Positions 21,285 to 34,092 of a DNA stretch of 64,000 nucleotides are shown here, in pieces. The position numbers and the translations under genes were made by a program. The notes under the pieces were generated by a model. The model searched no databases. It saw nothing but the letters and a program-made list of their open reading frames with translations, and was not told where the DNA came from. Source of the DNA: Spirodela intermedia. Lineage: Eukaryota; Streptophyta; Magnoliopsida; Alismatales; Araceae. The stretch covers positions 3,744,501 to 3,808,500 of the forward strand of contig LR746270.1 in the NCBI GenBank assembly GCA_902729315.2. The letters run 5' to 3'. Within the stretch, counting starts at the first letter, position 1. Each line of letters opens with the position of its first letter.

Positions 21285-23166
21285 TGTATAATAAATCATG
21301 AAAATTTAAAATTTATAAAACTAAAAAAAATATTAATTTTTAAATATTTAGAAATATTTCTAAATAAATTAATTAATTATAGTTCAATAAAAAAATTAAA
21401 AATAGTAAAAAATTTCTAAGTTGATCATAGGGATGTAATATAATATCTAGTAATATTTTTTAAAAAAATATAAAAATATGATTTTTTATAAATTTTATAC
21501 TAATAAATAAAAATAAAATATATTTAAAATTCACAAAAAAGGAAAATAAGGGTGCGGATGTCAGCACCCCAACAAACATGAATCAAGTGGAAATAGAGTT
21601 TCATTCAGTAATTTTTATATAAGTGATTATAGATAGTTTAATTAGTCAAATTAAGATCTATAAAAATCAAAAGAATCATAATTGAACCATGAATAGTTTA
21701 AAAAGTTGACATTGCACAAATTCTCACTAAATGAAGTAAAAATTAAGTTGAAGCATGAAATACAAAGTTCTGGCCTCACGACAGTAATCATCAGAATTTT
21801 GTGTGTTGGGGAGGGTCATCAAACAATGTCCACGGCCTCAAAAGCTCTCGTTAGACATAGATGACTTGGACATTCACTAAATTTCTTTTTAAAGTCTAGA
21901 AAATGATGATGAAAGTTAAACTAATTAAAAAATTAGTAAAATAGAGTTCTTGCATCACAGCGGCGATGTGTTTGAATCTTGAACATTTAGGAAGATTATC
22001 GTGTAGTGTCCACAACCTCAAAGGCTTTCTTTGGACAACAATAATGTGAAAAATCTTTAGATCTTCTTGCAAAGTCTAAAAATTAATGAAATGGGTTGTC
22101 GAATCGTCTCTGACAACTGACACATGGTGGAGCAAAAAAATGGCGACTTTGCGACTGTCTAACAATTGTCACCCAATGGAAATGAGTTAGATAGAACTAG
22201 AGCCCATGTTAAGGAGTTTCATCATCATATCTATGCAGTAAGAAAAAGTTTTTCATCTCATCTAGTATGCTCTCAAGAGCTAACAACTTGTCTCCAATAG
22301 ATCGTCCTCCTCCCGACGACGACTTGTTCATTGATTAAACGGAGATGATTTACTTAATGGATCCACAATCTTTTTATCGTGAATCGTTCAACAATTTTAG
22401 TAGTGATAAGTTACGAATCACATTAACAAAATTGTTGTCAATGATTGAGCAATTTTAGTAGCTTAATCCTTCACTGATGATCTACAGGAAAATCACAATT
22501 TAATCAGATAAAAAAATATGATTTTTAGCTTTAGTAAGATTTAAACCTACATTAGTCACTCGCCTGTATGAGAGAGAGTGAAATAAATACTCGAATATCT
22601 TTATAAGTGACATCATCATAGTATCTTGTCGTTATAAATAAAGGGTATTTTAGGTGTTAAAATCATCAAAAATATTATGGGAAAGGTTTAGTCCCATATC
22701 AGTTATATGTCGAATGCTGAGACAAATATATTGTAATACGAGATTTGAAAATTAATGAGTGCCTTTCTTGCATGTGTATGACCACTTCTTGCCCCACGCC
22801 TGACTAGCCATCAATGATGTGAAAGGGGAGTGATGCACATGTGCCCCCAATTGGTCACCCTTAGTTGTTGAGCCTCTACTTATAGTTTCACTTAACTATG
22901 CTTCCAACCCTGCTTGCAGTCCTAGCTAGCTAGTAGGTTCCCCCCTTTTTTATCTTTTTATTTTTTTTTCTTTGTTTATCTCAAAAATAAGATTATAGAA
23001 ATTATATAAATTTATATAAAATTACATAATTAGCCAAAAAATCACATTAACTAATTGAAAATTACTTTTTATAATTTAATATAAATATAAGTCTATTTAT
23101 CATAAATTAAGGCTAAAATTATATTAATTATTAATTATTAACTCATGATAATGAAAACTTATTACA
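21285..23166 (+). mobile_element. Non-coding ~1.9-kb element, left member of an inverted pair (L)
   Basis: It begins TGTATAATAAATCATG and ends ...ACTTATTACA (TGTA...TACA), inserted in copia RNase H. The whole length is similar, in reverse orientation, to 23574-25305. No coding frame is seen. It carries an internal duplication of about 180-190 bp (about 21765-21955 and 21956-22140), which accounts for most of its extra length over its partner. It is AT-richer than the partner, consistent with C-to-T decay. Solo LTR, LARD and TRIM are all possible; no target duplication was found. Confidence 0.7.
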
Positions 23167-23573
23167 TACCATCTCTCACATGGTCTCACCTATGGATTGA
23201 TACTCAAACTCCACACTGAAATAAGACACTACCCTCTATTTTCGAGACTGCCAAGTGATGAGATTACCTTTGACATATGTGCAGTAATGCGTAGTAGACT
23301 TATGATTGCTCTTGTCATCTGCATACCCAACATCATAATTAGCTTCAACATAGAGATGATTGTGTTGCTAATAGATGAGTTATTTCCCTAAGGCTCACTT
23401 GACGTATGTTAAAGCCTGTAGAGCTCTCTCTCAATGAACTTGTCATGGCTCCTACATGAATTGACTCAAAATACTAACCGTATACATGATGTTGGGATGA
23501 GTGACGGTGAGATATATCAATTTGTCCAATAATCACATGTACCGATTAGCGTTCTCAAAGAGTGGAGAGGAAG
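23167..23573 (-). pseudogene. copia RT end and RNase H start, between the inverted pair
   Basis: The minus strand reads LFENANRY, KLIYLTVTHPNI, SILSQFM, then YVEANYDVGYADDKSN, THYCTYVKGNLITWQSRK, with several stops. It forms the 407-bp spacer between elements L and R. Confidence 0.8.
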
Positions 23574-25305
23574 TGTTTGATAAGTCTTCATTATCATGAG
23601 TTAATAATTAATAAATAATATAATTTTAATCTTAACTCATGATAAATAAACTTATATTTGTGTTAAAGTGTGAAAAGTGGTTTTCAATTGATTAACATAA
23701 ATTTTTGACTAATTATGTGATTTTATACGAATTTATATGATTTTTACAGTCTTACTTTTGAGATAAATAAAGAAAAAGAAATAAAAATAAAAATATAGCA
23801 AAATGGGGGGTACCCGTAGGCCAGCCGGGCCCACAAGCGGATCGGAAGCATAGTCAAGGAGGAGCCGCGAGCACAGGCTCAAGTAGCTAGGACCGATAGG
23901 GGCACGTGTGCGCCACTCCCCTTCCACGTCACCGGTGGTTAACTAGCTATGGGGCAAAGAGTGGTCGTACACGCGAGAGAAAGGGACTTACTTGCTAATG
24001 TAATATTATTATATATTCATCCGCAACTCAAGCGCACAAGTGATGTGGGACTAAACTTGCGTCACACCTTCCTCAGAAGGCTTCGATGATTTTAATACCT
24101 ACAATACCCCTTATTTATAATAGAGATATACTATGATGACATCATTTTATAACGGCATTAGAGTACTTATGTCAATCTCTCTCATGTAAGCATGCAACTG
24201 GTGTGGATTCGAATCCTCCCAGAATCAAAACTCATATTTTTTTATCTGATTATTGTGACTTTTTTACAAATCGCCGGTGAAAGATTAAGCTGCCAGAATC
24301 GTTGGATCATCGGTGAAAATCTCGTCAACGCGATTCGCAGAGCATTGTTACTAAAATTGTTAAACGATTCGTGATAAAAGGATCTCGAATCTATTGAGTA
24401 AAACATCTTCGATTGATCGACAAACAAGTCGTCGTCGGGAAGAGGATGATCCGTCAGGAGACGAGTCGCCACCTCCTGAGAGCGTATCGGATGTGATGAA
24501 GAGCCTTCTCTTGCTACGCGGACTTGAGGATGAAGCTCCTGACACATGCCCCACCTTTATCTAGTTCCTCTCCGTCAGGTGACAGCCGCCAGAGAGTCAC
24601 AAAGTCACCGTTTTTCTACTCCGCCGAGTGACAGCTGTCAGAAATAATTCAACGACCCATTTCATTAATCTCTAGACTTTGCAAGGAGATCTAGTGATTG
24701 CCCACATCGTCCATGTCCAATGAGAGCCTTCGAGGCCGTGGACACTGCACGACGATCCTCCTGAACACTTAGGATTCCAGTGCATTGTTGACACATCGCT
24801 GCTGCAATGCCGAAACTCTATTTTCCTACTTTCAACTTAATTTTCGCTTCATTTAGTGATAATTTGTGTGATTTAAATTTACTAAGTATACTTCATTCAA
24901 TTACGATTCTTTCGACTTTTACATATCTTAATTTGATCAAGTAAATCATCTGTAATCGCTTACGTAAGAATCGTCGAGCAGAACTTTGTTTCTGTTGATT
25001 CGTATTCGTCGGGCGTTGACGTCATCTTGATATCCGCATCCTTATTTTCCTTTTTTATGATTTTTAAATATATTTTATTTTCATTTCCTAGTGTATAATT
25101 CATAGAAAATAATATTCTTTGAAGAAAACTCTAAATAATTACCTGATATTATATTACATCCTTGTGATTGACCTGAAAAATTATCACTATTTTTAGAAGT
25201 TTTATTTAGTTATAATTGATAGATTTATTCAGAAATACTTTTAAATATCTAAAAATTCATATTTTCTAATTTTATAAATTTTAAATTTACATGATTTACT
25301 ATACA
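23574..25305 (-). mobile_element. Non-coding ~1.7-kb element, right member of an inverted pair (R)
   Basis: The reverse complement begins TGTATAGTAAATCATG and ends ATCAAACA, and aligns with 21285-23166 over its whole length. Blocks such as CCCGACGACGACTTGTT (near 24430 in reverse) and GTGTCCACGGCCTC (near 24735 in reverse) are kept in both. It is less decayed and more GC-rich than L, so it may be the younger insertion or less methylated. Confidence 0.7.
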
Positions 25306-25530
25306 ACGTCACGTTAGTGTCTTAGAACTGTGGATGGACTTTCATAAGGAAAGTCTCCAACTTACACCTAAAGAATTCAATCTCCTAAAACATGTTGAGA
25401 GCATACTTTTGTTGGGTCATAATGAGCTTCATGTCCTAGTACACAAACTCGATCTCAAGAAAATATCTTAAGAGTCCCCAAGTCATGGATGTTGAGGTGC
25501 TACTGTAAATAAGCTTTGATAGAATAAATG
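25306..25530 (-). pseudogene. copia reverse transcriptase, C-terminal piece
   Basis: The minus strand carries a degraded IHDLGTLK run then RYFLEIEF and KYALNMF, with stops and frameshifts. It lies immediately left of the GULLO C fragment, which has no transposon sequence of its own. Confidence 0.65.
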
Positions 25531-25542
25531 CTAACCTCATCA

Positions 25543-26116
25543 CTAGGCAAGACGCAACTCCACCGCCTACCTTGGCAAGACGGCCGACTGCGTCGATTTC
25601 GATATGATCTCGAAAAACCTAGAGGACCCCCGCTTGGACCAGGACATCCTCGAGGAGGTGGAGCAGATGGCCTTCTTCAAGTACAGCACGGTACCGCACT
25701 GGGGAAAGAACCGGCACGTCGGGTTCATCAGCGCCGGCGACAAGTACGGCGACAGGTGAGAGAGAGACAGAATCCTTCGTCACCTTCCTTTCGATCACTC
25801 GACTTGCTGCTCCTCCGATCTGATCTGTGGTTGTTCCGGCGGCAGGAGGGACCGGTTCGTGGCGGTGATGGTGAAGTACGACAGTGAGGGGCTCTTCTCC
25901 TCCGACTGGACCGACGCTGTGCTGGGAATCCGGGGGGAAAGCTTGTCGGTCGAGAAGAAGGGATGCGCCCTGGAAGGCAACTGCATCTGCTCTAGCAATA
26001 AACACTGCGCGCCAAAGAAGGGGTACTTCTGCCGCCGTGGGCTTGTTTACAAAGAAGCTAGGGTTTGCCGGAAGTCCGGGAAGCACAACGCCACCATTAT
26101 GCACGCGGAGCTATGA
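25543..26116 (+). pseudogene. L-gulonolactone oxidase fragment (GULLO C)
   Basis: It has the 3' part of exon 3 from about 25545, with a short deletion near 25605 and a frame break, ending at the GT donor at about 25757. The intron and its CAG acceptor at about 25845 are kept. Exon 4, to the stop at 26114-26116, is open: [17 protein letters not shown] and a Cys-rich tail. Exons 1, 2 and most of 3 are missing. Confidence 0.85.
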
Positions 26117-26283
26117 CCGGCTGGCAACGGCGGCGCCACCTCTGGATGTCCATGACGAGCCGTCCTTTCCAGAGTGTCTGCACGTCCATGTCTTCTCACC
26201 ACCGTGAATAATATGACCGGCTGGTTTTCGCTCTTTGAACCAGCGATTGCAACAAAACGGATCCAATCTGGCTTTTCAACTCA

Positions 26284-29200
26284 TGCTTCTCATTCTTGTG
26301 AGGTGTGCCCAAAAGTCAAGGCCTTGTGAAGTACATACCATTTATGACTCGTGATAAATTGTTGATTATAGGGCATCATCTCACCTATCTTAAACCCATG
26401 GTTCTGTCAAGTTAGATGTCCTTAAGACGATTCTGGGTTCACTACTATGAGTTGGGGCAATTGAATCTAATATTTTGCCCTTAGATTCATGGCTAATGGA
26501 CAAGCGCGCAGCTTGTCCCCAACATCTCGCTGTCAAGCAAGGCTATAAGATTCTAAATTTTCACCATTAGCCCACTTTTCCGAGTACAAAATACTAAAAG
26601 TACCCAACTACATCCGAATACTTGCCTCTATATACTGTACTACTGGTGACCTTTCAATTTTATGATCTCTGTTCATATAGATTATGAGCGTAGGGCTTGA
26701 ATGTATAGTAACCGTTTCAGAAATTATTTTTTTTGATATACATCTACGTCTGAAATTAATTTCCTAATTTCTAATAGCCTACTGTAGTCAAATGGGTTTG
26801 AAAAATTACTCACTAGGGAGTTGAATAGCTGTCCAAATTTCTCTTTTCACGAGGATTATTTTCCTTTGTTTCGTTCCACTCAAAGGGTTGGACAATGAGC
26901 CATCTCTAACCATTGAACTAGGTAAATTTGAATGCCTTGATACTGCCTAGCTCTCAATTAATGTTTTGTAGGCCACAAGTACCATAATCGTGCGGGAGCA
27001 CAAATTGCATTGTACCCCATGAAGTTGCACTGTAGCATATAGATCATGAATTATAGCACAGAGGGAGGCGGGGGCCAGAACCGATCGATGCGATTTGCTC
27101 GATATCTGTGGTCATTAGAGATGAGTCCAACAGAAGCCATCTTCAAAGACCCATCAATCCCATTACAGAGCCCATCCACGTCACAGCTTCTGATCCGTGG
27201 CAGTTCCGACGGCAGGCGGGACCGGATTGTGGTGGTGATGACAAAGTACGACGGCGAGGGGCTCTTCTCATCCGACTGGATCGACGCCGTCCTGGGCATA
27301 CGGGGGAAGAACCTGTCAGTCGAGAAGAAGGGCACCGCATCCTGGAAGCCTCTGCCTCTGCCCTCGCAATAAACACTGCGCGCCAGCAGAGGGGTACTTC
27401 TGCCGCCGGAAGATGGCTTACAAAGAAGCTAGGGTTTGCCGGAAGTCGGGGAAGCGCCAGGCCACCATTCGGCACGCGGAGTTTTGACCGGCTGTCCATA
27501 TCAAGCCGTTTTTTCCAACGTGTCTGCAAGTCCATAATTTCTCTTCACCGTAAATAAAGAGGTGCTGATTGCTACTAAATGCTGTGAACTCGTCGCCAGG
27601 TGAGGAGGAACATGACGGATTTCTCACGTTTGAGTTAGCGCAACAAATCGTACCCAATCAGACTCTTCAACTCGTGCTTCTCATGCTTATGATGTGTGCT
27701 GAAAAGTCTAGTCTTTCAGAATTACATACCATTTAGGAGTCGTACTAATATTTCGTTATAATAAATTGTGATCATAAGGTATCATCTCATCTATCTTTAA
27801 TTCATGATTCTTAGGCAACTTAGATGTCCTTAACAACTGATTCTAGATTCACTGCTCCGATATGGGCCAAGTGAATCTAACACACAAGTGCGCGTAAAGG
27901 TTTCATGATTAATATACAACTGCACAGCTTGTGTATGAATCTGCGGTTGTGCTGAGCCAAACATCTACATTTTCAACAATGCTATAGGTGCCCAAGTGCA
28001 TACTCATATTTGCCTCTATATTATGCTATTAGTGACCTTTCAACTTTATGATCTCAACTGTGTAGATTATAAGCGTAGGGCTTGGATGTAAAAGTTTTAG
28101 TTTCTTTAAAGAAACATCATTTTCCTCATTTATTTATTTTTATATTCTCTGAAACTAATTTCCTGAATTTTAGGAGAAGTAGAGGAGTAAGAAGGGTTCG
28201 AAGGTTTTTTCTCTAGGGTTATTGAACATTTTTCAATTTTCTCTTTTTACAAAGATTATTTTCTTTTACTTCCTTCCACTCCAATTGTTGGGCACTTCAC
28301 CCTTCTCTAACCATACTACTAGGTACTTGCGAATGGCTTGTTAGTGACTAGCTCTGAAGCAATGGTTTGTAGGCCACAGGTACCACAGTGGTAGGGAGCC
28401 GCAAGTATTTTTTTCTACATAGTCGATGGCCAGTAGGTTTTCAAACCCATTCGCATGCATTGTGGCTTGGGTCATTAATTGTAACCTGGGGGACGTTAAA
28501 ATTGTTTTGATGAAATACTCTTCAAAAGATTGAAACCTTTCCAAAAGTTTGTAAAACATGATTATTATTTCCCTTTTTTTTTTTTCTCGGGTTGTGATAA
28601 GATTTAGGTGATATCATTGATGCCCTTTTCACACTTAAAATTATGGGTCCTAAAGCCAACAAGTCCATGTGCGTGCATTGTAGCACAGGTCATGGACTGT
28701 AACATGGGATGTAGCAAGTGTTGTAGTGCAATAATTGGCATTGTACTATGGGCTATCCGTAGTGTAGTATAGGTGCAAGCACCGGAGGACTTCATGATTT
28801 TTCCTTTTCCTTCCTCTCACTAAAGCTAATAAGCTTCTGCTCTATAAACGAGAACATGAGATGTAATTTTCCCAGTATTCAAAAGTTTTTGACGAAAACT
28901 TTCCAAAAGTTAGTGAAACACCGTGATTATTTATGTATATTTTTTCTTGGGTCATGATAAGATTCAATTAATAGCATTGATGCTCCTTTCCACACTTTAA
29001 ATTACATATAGCTTCAAAAGCCAAGAGTAATATGTCCGTGAATTGAAGCATGAGTCATAGATCATAACGTGTGCGGTACGAAGACTATCAACCTAAGTTG
29101 CAAGGGTGGTAGTGCAATCATTGGTGTTGTACCACGGGTTGCATGCAGTGTGGCACAAACACAAGTATCCTATAGTTTCTCCTTTTCCTTTCTTAACACT

Positions 29201-32200
29201 CAAGCCAATCAGCTCCTTTTCTTGAACCGGTCACCCATTGACTCTTCAACTCAAGGCATGTGGAGAAGAAACGTGACAAATTTCATACTTGGAGAAGATG
29301 TATTTAGCATGTGGAGAAGCAATTTTTCCTCCAAGTTTAAAATAATATTTTAATACATATTGAAAGTGGTAAGAAGTAATCACCTCTTCTTGTTTGCATT
29401 AGATGAGTGCTTTTGTAAATAATTTTTTCACTAGCTTCCTCCATGGTTAAGGAAATAAATTTAATTTATTTTTTATATTTCATTGGACAAATATTTGTGA
29501 TCTAACCTCGCCATAGATCATACCAAATTAGATTCATCAACTCATTCTTCACACACTTATGAGGTATGCCCAAAAGTCTAGGCCTTCTGACTTACATACC
29601 ATATGTGAGTCATGCTAATATTTTGGTATTCTAAATTTCTAATTATAAGGCATCATCGTACCCATCTTAAAATTTATGGCTCTAAGTCAATATAGATGTT
29701 CAACTTAATTCTACCTAGATTCAAAACTCTGAGTTGGGCTCAGTGAATCAAACATTTTGCTCTAGATACATGGGTAGTAGCAAAAGGCACAGGATGTCTC
29801 TAAATTTGAAGTTATGTGCGGCCAAGCTTCTTAACTTTGAAAAATAGCTCATTTTTCTATGTTCACAATGCCATAGGTCCTCAAATACGTTCACATGCTT
29901 GCTTCTAGTTATAGTTATGTACGATTAGTGACCCTTGGAACCTTATGGTCACACCTCGGGGTAGATTAGGAGTGTATGGCCTGAATGTAAAAGCTTTAAT
30001 TTCTTCAAAACATCAGTCTTTTAATAAATTATTCAAATGTGCGAAGTCAATTTCCTGACTTATAAGACAAAAAGTAGCCAAAATAGTTTGAAATTATTCT
30101 CTAGGATTGTTGAACAAGTATTCCATTTGGTTTTTTAATAATAATTATTTTCCATGATTTTCTTCCACTCAAATGGTTGGACTAACTATCATCACTAGTC
30201 ATTCGTCTAAGTACTTGCAAATGCCTTTATATTGACTTTCACTCCATTAATGTTTTGTAGGTCACATGTATCCTAGTGGTGCAGGGGGCACTATTGCCCA
30301 TGTCATAGGAAGTAGGTTTTTATCTCATGCATGTGCATTTTAGCATAGGCATAAATTGTAATTGGGGGTTGGAAGACATGATCATCATTATTAATATTAT
30401 TATTATTATATTTTTTTTGGTTCAAGATAAGATTTAGTTAATAGCATTGATGACTTTTCAGAATTTAAGTTAAATGCATCTCCAAAATTGTATTTAATAT
30501 TTGAAATTTAACTTAATACAGAGGCATATGACTCAGATTTAAATGTAATAACTTAATACGCACGTTTCAGTCACTTAATTGGGATTTTTCCCTGCAATTA
30601 AACTATGACCAATCCTAACTTGGACTCCACCATTTTCTTCTGGTCTAAAATAATATTTAAGCCATCTAGAAAAGATTCATTTTTCAGGTTGAATGACGAC
30701 TATTATCATCCACCCTTATTTGCATTAGATGAGCACTTATGTGAATGAATTGGTCATTACTTTTGGCACAGCTAAACAAATAAAAATGTATTTTATATTT
30801 CATTGGACCAATAGTTGCGATCTATCCTTGCCACAAGTTATATCCAACCATTAAACTTGGCAACTCATGCTTCTCACCACTATGAGGTGTGCCCAAAAGA
30901 AAGTCTTCCTGAATATACTACCATCTATGAGTCAAATACCAATACTCTATTCTTATAAGGCATCATCTCACCTATATTAAATTCATGGTTCTTAGTCAAC
31001 TTTGATGTCCTGAACACTTTATTCTATTTCCAAAATTCTGCATTGTGCTCAGTGAATCTAACATTTTTCTCCTAGATTCGTGACCAGTAGACTAATGTGC
31101 AGCTTGCCTCTGAAATTACAGTTCTGCAGGGTCCAAGATTATACATTTTCAACATGAGTTCATTGTTCTAAGTTCAGAATGCTAAAAGTGCCTGAGTACA
31201 TCCAAATACCTCACGATAGCTACAATATTGTACTATTATTAGTGACCCTTACAGCTTTATGATCTCAGCTTGTTTAGAAAATGAACACGGGGCATGAATG
31301 TAAGAGCGCTAATTTCTCAAAAGCAACTTTTTTCCTCAATAATTTTTTTGGTATATACATCTGAATAAATTTCCAGATTTCTAAGAGACATGGATGGAGG
31401 ACCCAAAAATGGTTTGAAAAATATTTTCTCAAGTTTTTGCACCTTTGTCTAATTCTTTCTTTTATTAGGATTATTTCCTTGATTTCCTTCTGCTCAAATC
31501 GTTGTACAATCAGTCATCTTTGACCATTCCCGTTAGGTACTTGCTAATGCCTTAGTATTGCCCTGCTCTCAGTTAATATTTTATTGGCCATAAGTATCAT
31601 AATGGAGGTTGGGTGCAAGTTCTTCTTCCCACGTAATGAGCAGTGGATATGGTGGTCCATGCACGTGCACTGTAGGATGGGTCGCTGATGGTAATATCGG
31701 AGATGCAAAGACTGTTACTTGAATTGCTAGTGCCGTACTGTAATAATCAGCATTGCTGCATGGGTTGCATGCAGTGTAGCGCAGGCTCAAACACAGAAGC
31801 ACTTTTTGGGTTTTTCCTTTCCCTTTCATCACACTGAAGCCAATCAGCTCTTTTCTTCTGAAGCTATAATACGAGCCGTAATTCTCCCAAATAATTGCAA
31901 AAGTTTGATGAAACATTTCCGAGTGTTAGCAAAACACGATCATTATTTATCCATATTTTTTTCTTGGATCATAATTCGATGCCCTTTTTTCAGACTTCAA
32001 ACTAAGTATGGCTTCAAACGTTGGCAAGACCACATAATTTTTTTTTTCACTAGATCTTTCAAAATTGGTGATTATTTTATATGCTAGGGAAGTCCCTTGT
32101 TTTTATTTTAATTCACATATTTTTGTGTAAATATTGTTGGTAGTTTCAATAATGTTGCATCGATCTTAGTTAATATTTGAATTGTAACTTACTAGAGATG

Positions 32201-32420
32201 CATATATAGCTACTTACATCCAAAGAATAAGGAATCTTGTTCTATCCTAGATCCTTGGGTGATTAAAGTTTACTCCTCGTAAAAATATAATACTTTACTC
32301 GATTATTGGGCAATCATTTTTCAAGAAAATTATAATTGACTAACAATGCAATAGAGATCCCCATAAACAATATTATTATATTTATCAGATCTGCATTAAA
32401 TGCGCATTCATGTGAACGGA
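26284..32420 (+). repeat. Four-unit degenerate tandem array (1.3-1.9 kb units)
   Basis: Three separate anchor motifs recur in the same order in each unit. The GAGGTGTGCCCAAAAG-type motif is at about 26284, 27674, 29549 and 30868. The GCGTAGGGCTTGAATGTA-type motif is at about 26682, 28065, 29963 and 31274. The TTTTGTAGGCCAC-type motif is at about 26932, 28331, 30219 and 31548. The three series give almost equal spacings (about 1.39, 1.88 and 1.32 kb). A further GCATTAAATGCGCATTCATGTGAA block at about 32390 begins a partial fifth unit. Units 1 and 2 follow GULLO C and D. No coding potential seen. Confidence 0.78.
27188..27487 (+). pseudogene. L-gulonolactone oxidase exon 4 fragment (GULLO D)
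   Basis: It keeps the last ~28 bp of intron 3, the CAG acceptor at 27213-27215 and exon 4 from 27216 (RDRIVVVMTKYDGEGLFSSD) to TGA at 27485-27487. Frame changes near 27335 disrupt the Cys-rich tail. Poly(A) signal AATAAA at 27553-27558. Downstream sequence is shared with GULLO C, so the two are tandem duplicates. Confidence 0.82.
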
Positions 32421-33370
32421 ATATTTCTGGGAATCCCAATTAGTACGGTCAAACTCTTGGGATTGATCAACCAAGATCACTATTATTACACGTTGCCTTC
32501 GTCTTGACTGAATATGTTCTTGAGAATTATTTATTCGCCCCCATGATTAAGTACTCCATCAATGGGTACATTTTCTTTTCATTATGTACAAACTGAGGTA
32601 CTATTAGTCATATGAGGATCCAATGCGGGGACTAATACTAAAATGCCTGGCTAAATGAACCGGGTTGGAGAGTTCTTCGCGTTCTTGGATGTGATTTCCT
32701 CCCGATATCTGACGGCTGTGAGAGGCCCTGGCGATCCGCGTGGCCGCTTCTTGAGAATCGCTCCAAACGCGTGTGAAGTCCCACGTCCGTGGAGGGAGGG
32801 TTGTGGGTTGGGTGGGTGGCTATGGTGGGTGTCTCTGCTCGCATGCCGTCCGAGGAAACGCCCCAGACTGGCGGGCCTGCTCCACAGTGACGTACCCGGT
32901 GCTGAAGGAAAGCATTTGTTTTTTTTTTCGTTTATTAGTGTTTCGTCTTCTAGTCTGGTACCATCGATTCCACCTCCCTTTCCTCCTCTGTCCTTCCCCA
33001 CCATTGAGATCTGCATACCTTTCGCCAGGTTGGAGCCCTACCCCCCCCCCCCCACATCTCCTCCGCGGAGGAGGAAGAAGGGTCGGTGGGTCTGATCATC
33101 CTGGGCGTCCTGTGGTTCCAAGCTGAATAGATTATTCCTTCCAGCGTTTCCAGAGCGAGTTCCTTCTTCTGGGTCCCAGTCCTTTCGACGATCTGCTTCG
33201 TCCGCCATCTCCACCCGTTTGGATCTCCTACGATGGTATCTGGGTTCCGTCCTTTGCTGGGGTTCTGTCGGATTCCGGGTAGGTTCCTCCTTGGAGCCGA
33301 TTCTGGAGAGTTTACTCCCTGAAGAGGGAATTATTCTCCATCTTCTCGCCGCCCCGCCGTCCCCTCCCTC
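32421..33370. other. Intergenic DNA and 5' flank of the GT14 gene
   Basis: The AT-rich left part ends near 32650. The GC-richer right part, with a C14 run near 33041-33054, is probably promoter and leader of the glycosyltransferase. No convincing TATA box or upstream gene was seen. Confidence 0.5.
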
Positions 33371-34054
33371 ATGGCTATTCCGAACCAGCAGCCACTAGCT
33401 GCCAAGGAAAGCTCGCAGAAACCCCAACTCAAGGTGATTCCCCTCAGGATCTTCAAGTTCCTGCTCTTCGTCTTGGTTCTAGTTGTTGGGTTCTCGCTGG
33501 TGAGCTTGTCAATGTCCCGGCTCTTTGGGATCGAGGGACGCCTCGGCTTTCTCCCCTGCCTGGATGAGCCCAGCAGCCTCAACCTCTGGATGAGGCCGCC
33601 ACGGAACCTCATGCACGGTATGACCGACGAGGAGCTGATCTGGCGGGCGTCGCTAGTCCCCCAGGTGAAGGATTATCCTTTCAAGAGGGTCCCCAAGGTA
33701 GCGTTCATGTTCCTAACCAAGGGCCCACTGCCTCTGTACCCGCTCTGGGAGAAGTTCCTCAGAGGGAACGAGAAGCTCTACTCGATCTACATCCACTCTC
33801 TGCCATCTTACAGCGCCGAGTTCCCCAAATCCTCGCCGTTCTACGGGAGACAGATACCAAGCCAGGTACATCCCCTTAACAATCTCTCTTTCTTTCAATC
33901 TACCAATCTGCCCACCAAGATTACCTGCAGTTCTTCCATCGTATAAATTTGGGGCCAGAAGCTATTAAGATTTTTGTACATTGATGTATGCTGGCATGAG
34001 GAAAAGCCTCCCCTCGTAGGCGCTTGTCAACCCCCATAGATAGATATATATATA

Positions 34055-34092
<38 letters not shown>

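Larger units (their letters stand above)
20827..25530 (-). mobile_element. Second Ty1-copia element, nested in the gypsy and itself interrupted twice
   Basis: On the minus strand, RT C-terminal sequence at 25530-25306 (LEIE-type motif after a DLG-like run) continues at 23573-23167 (LFENANRY, KLIYLTVTH, the Asp-rich RNase H start, GNLITWQSRK) and then at 21284-20960 (WLRSLLEDFGIS, IYCDNQAVVF, HEYKKHIEIDYY). The pieces join into one RT/RNase H order only if 25305-23574 and 23166-21285 are removed, which shows two insertions. A short 3' LTR follows. Confidence 0.82.

Noticed and set aside
24038..24052. AGTCCCACATC (minus strand), similar to the U-snRNA upstream element
   Set aside because: It lies within element R and its partner L has a decayed version; no U-snRNA sequence follows. 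It is more likely an LTR promoter motif.
24207..24222. GGATTCGAATCCTCC-like sequence resembling a tRNA B box
   Set aside because: No A box or cloverleaf can be built around it; it lies inside repeat element R.
32655..33126. Overlapping open frames upstream of the GT14 gene
   Set aside because: Low-complexity, Pro/Phe-rich, include a C-run translation; likely promoter or leader.
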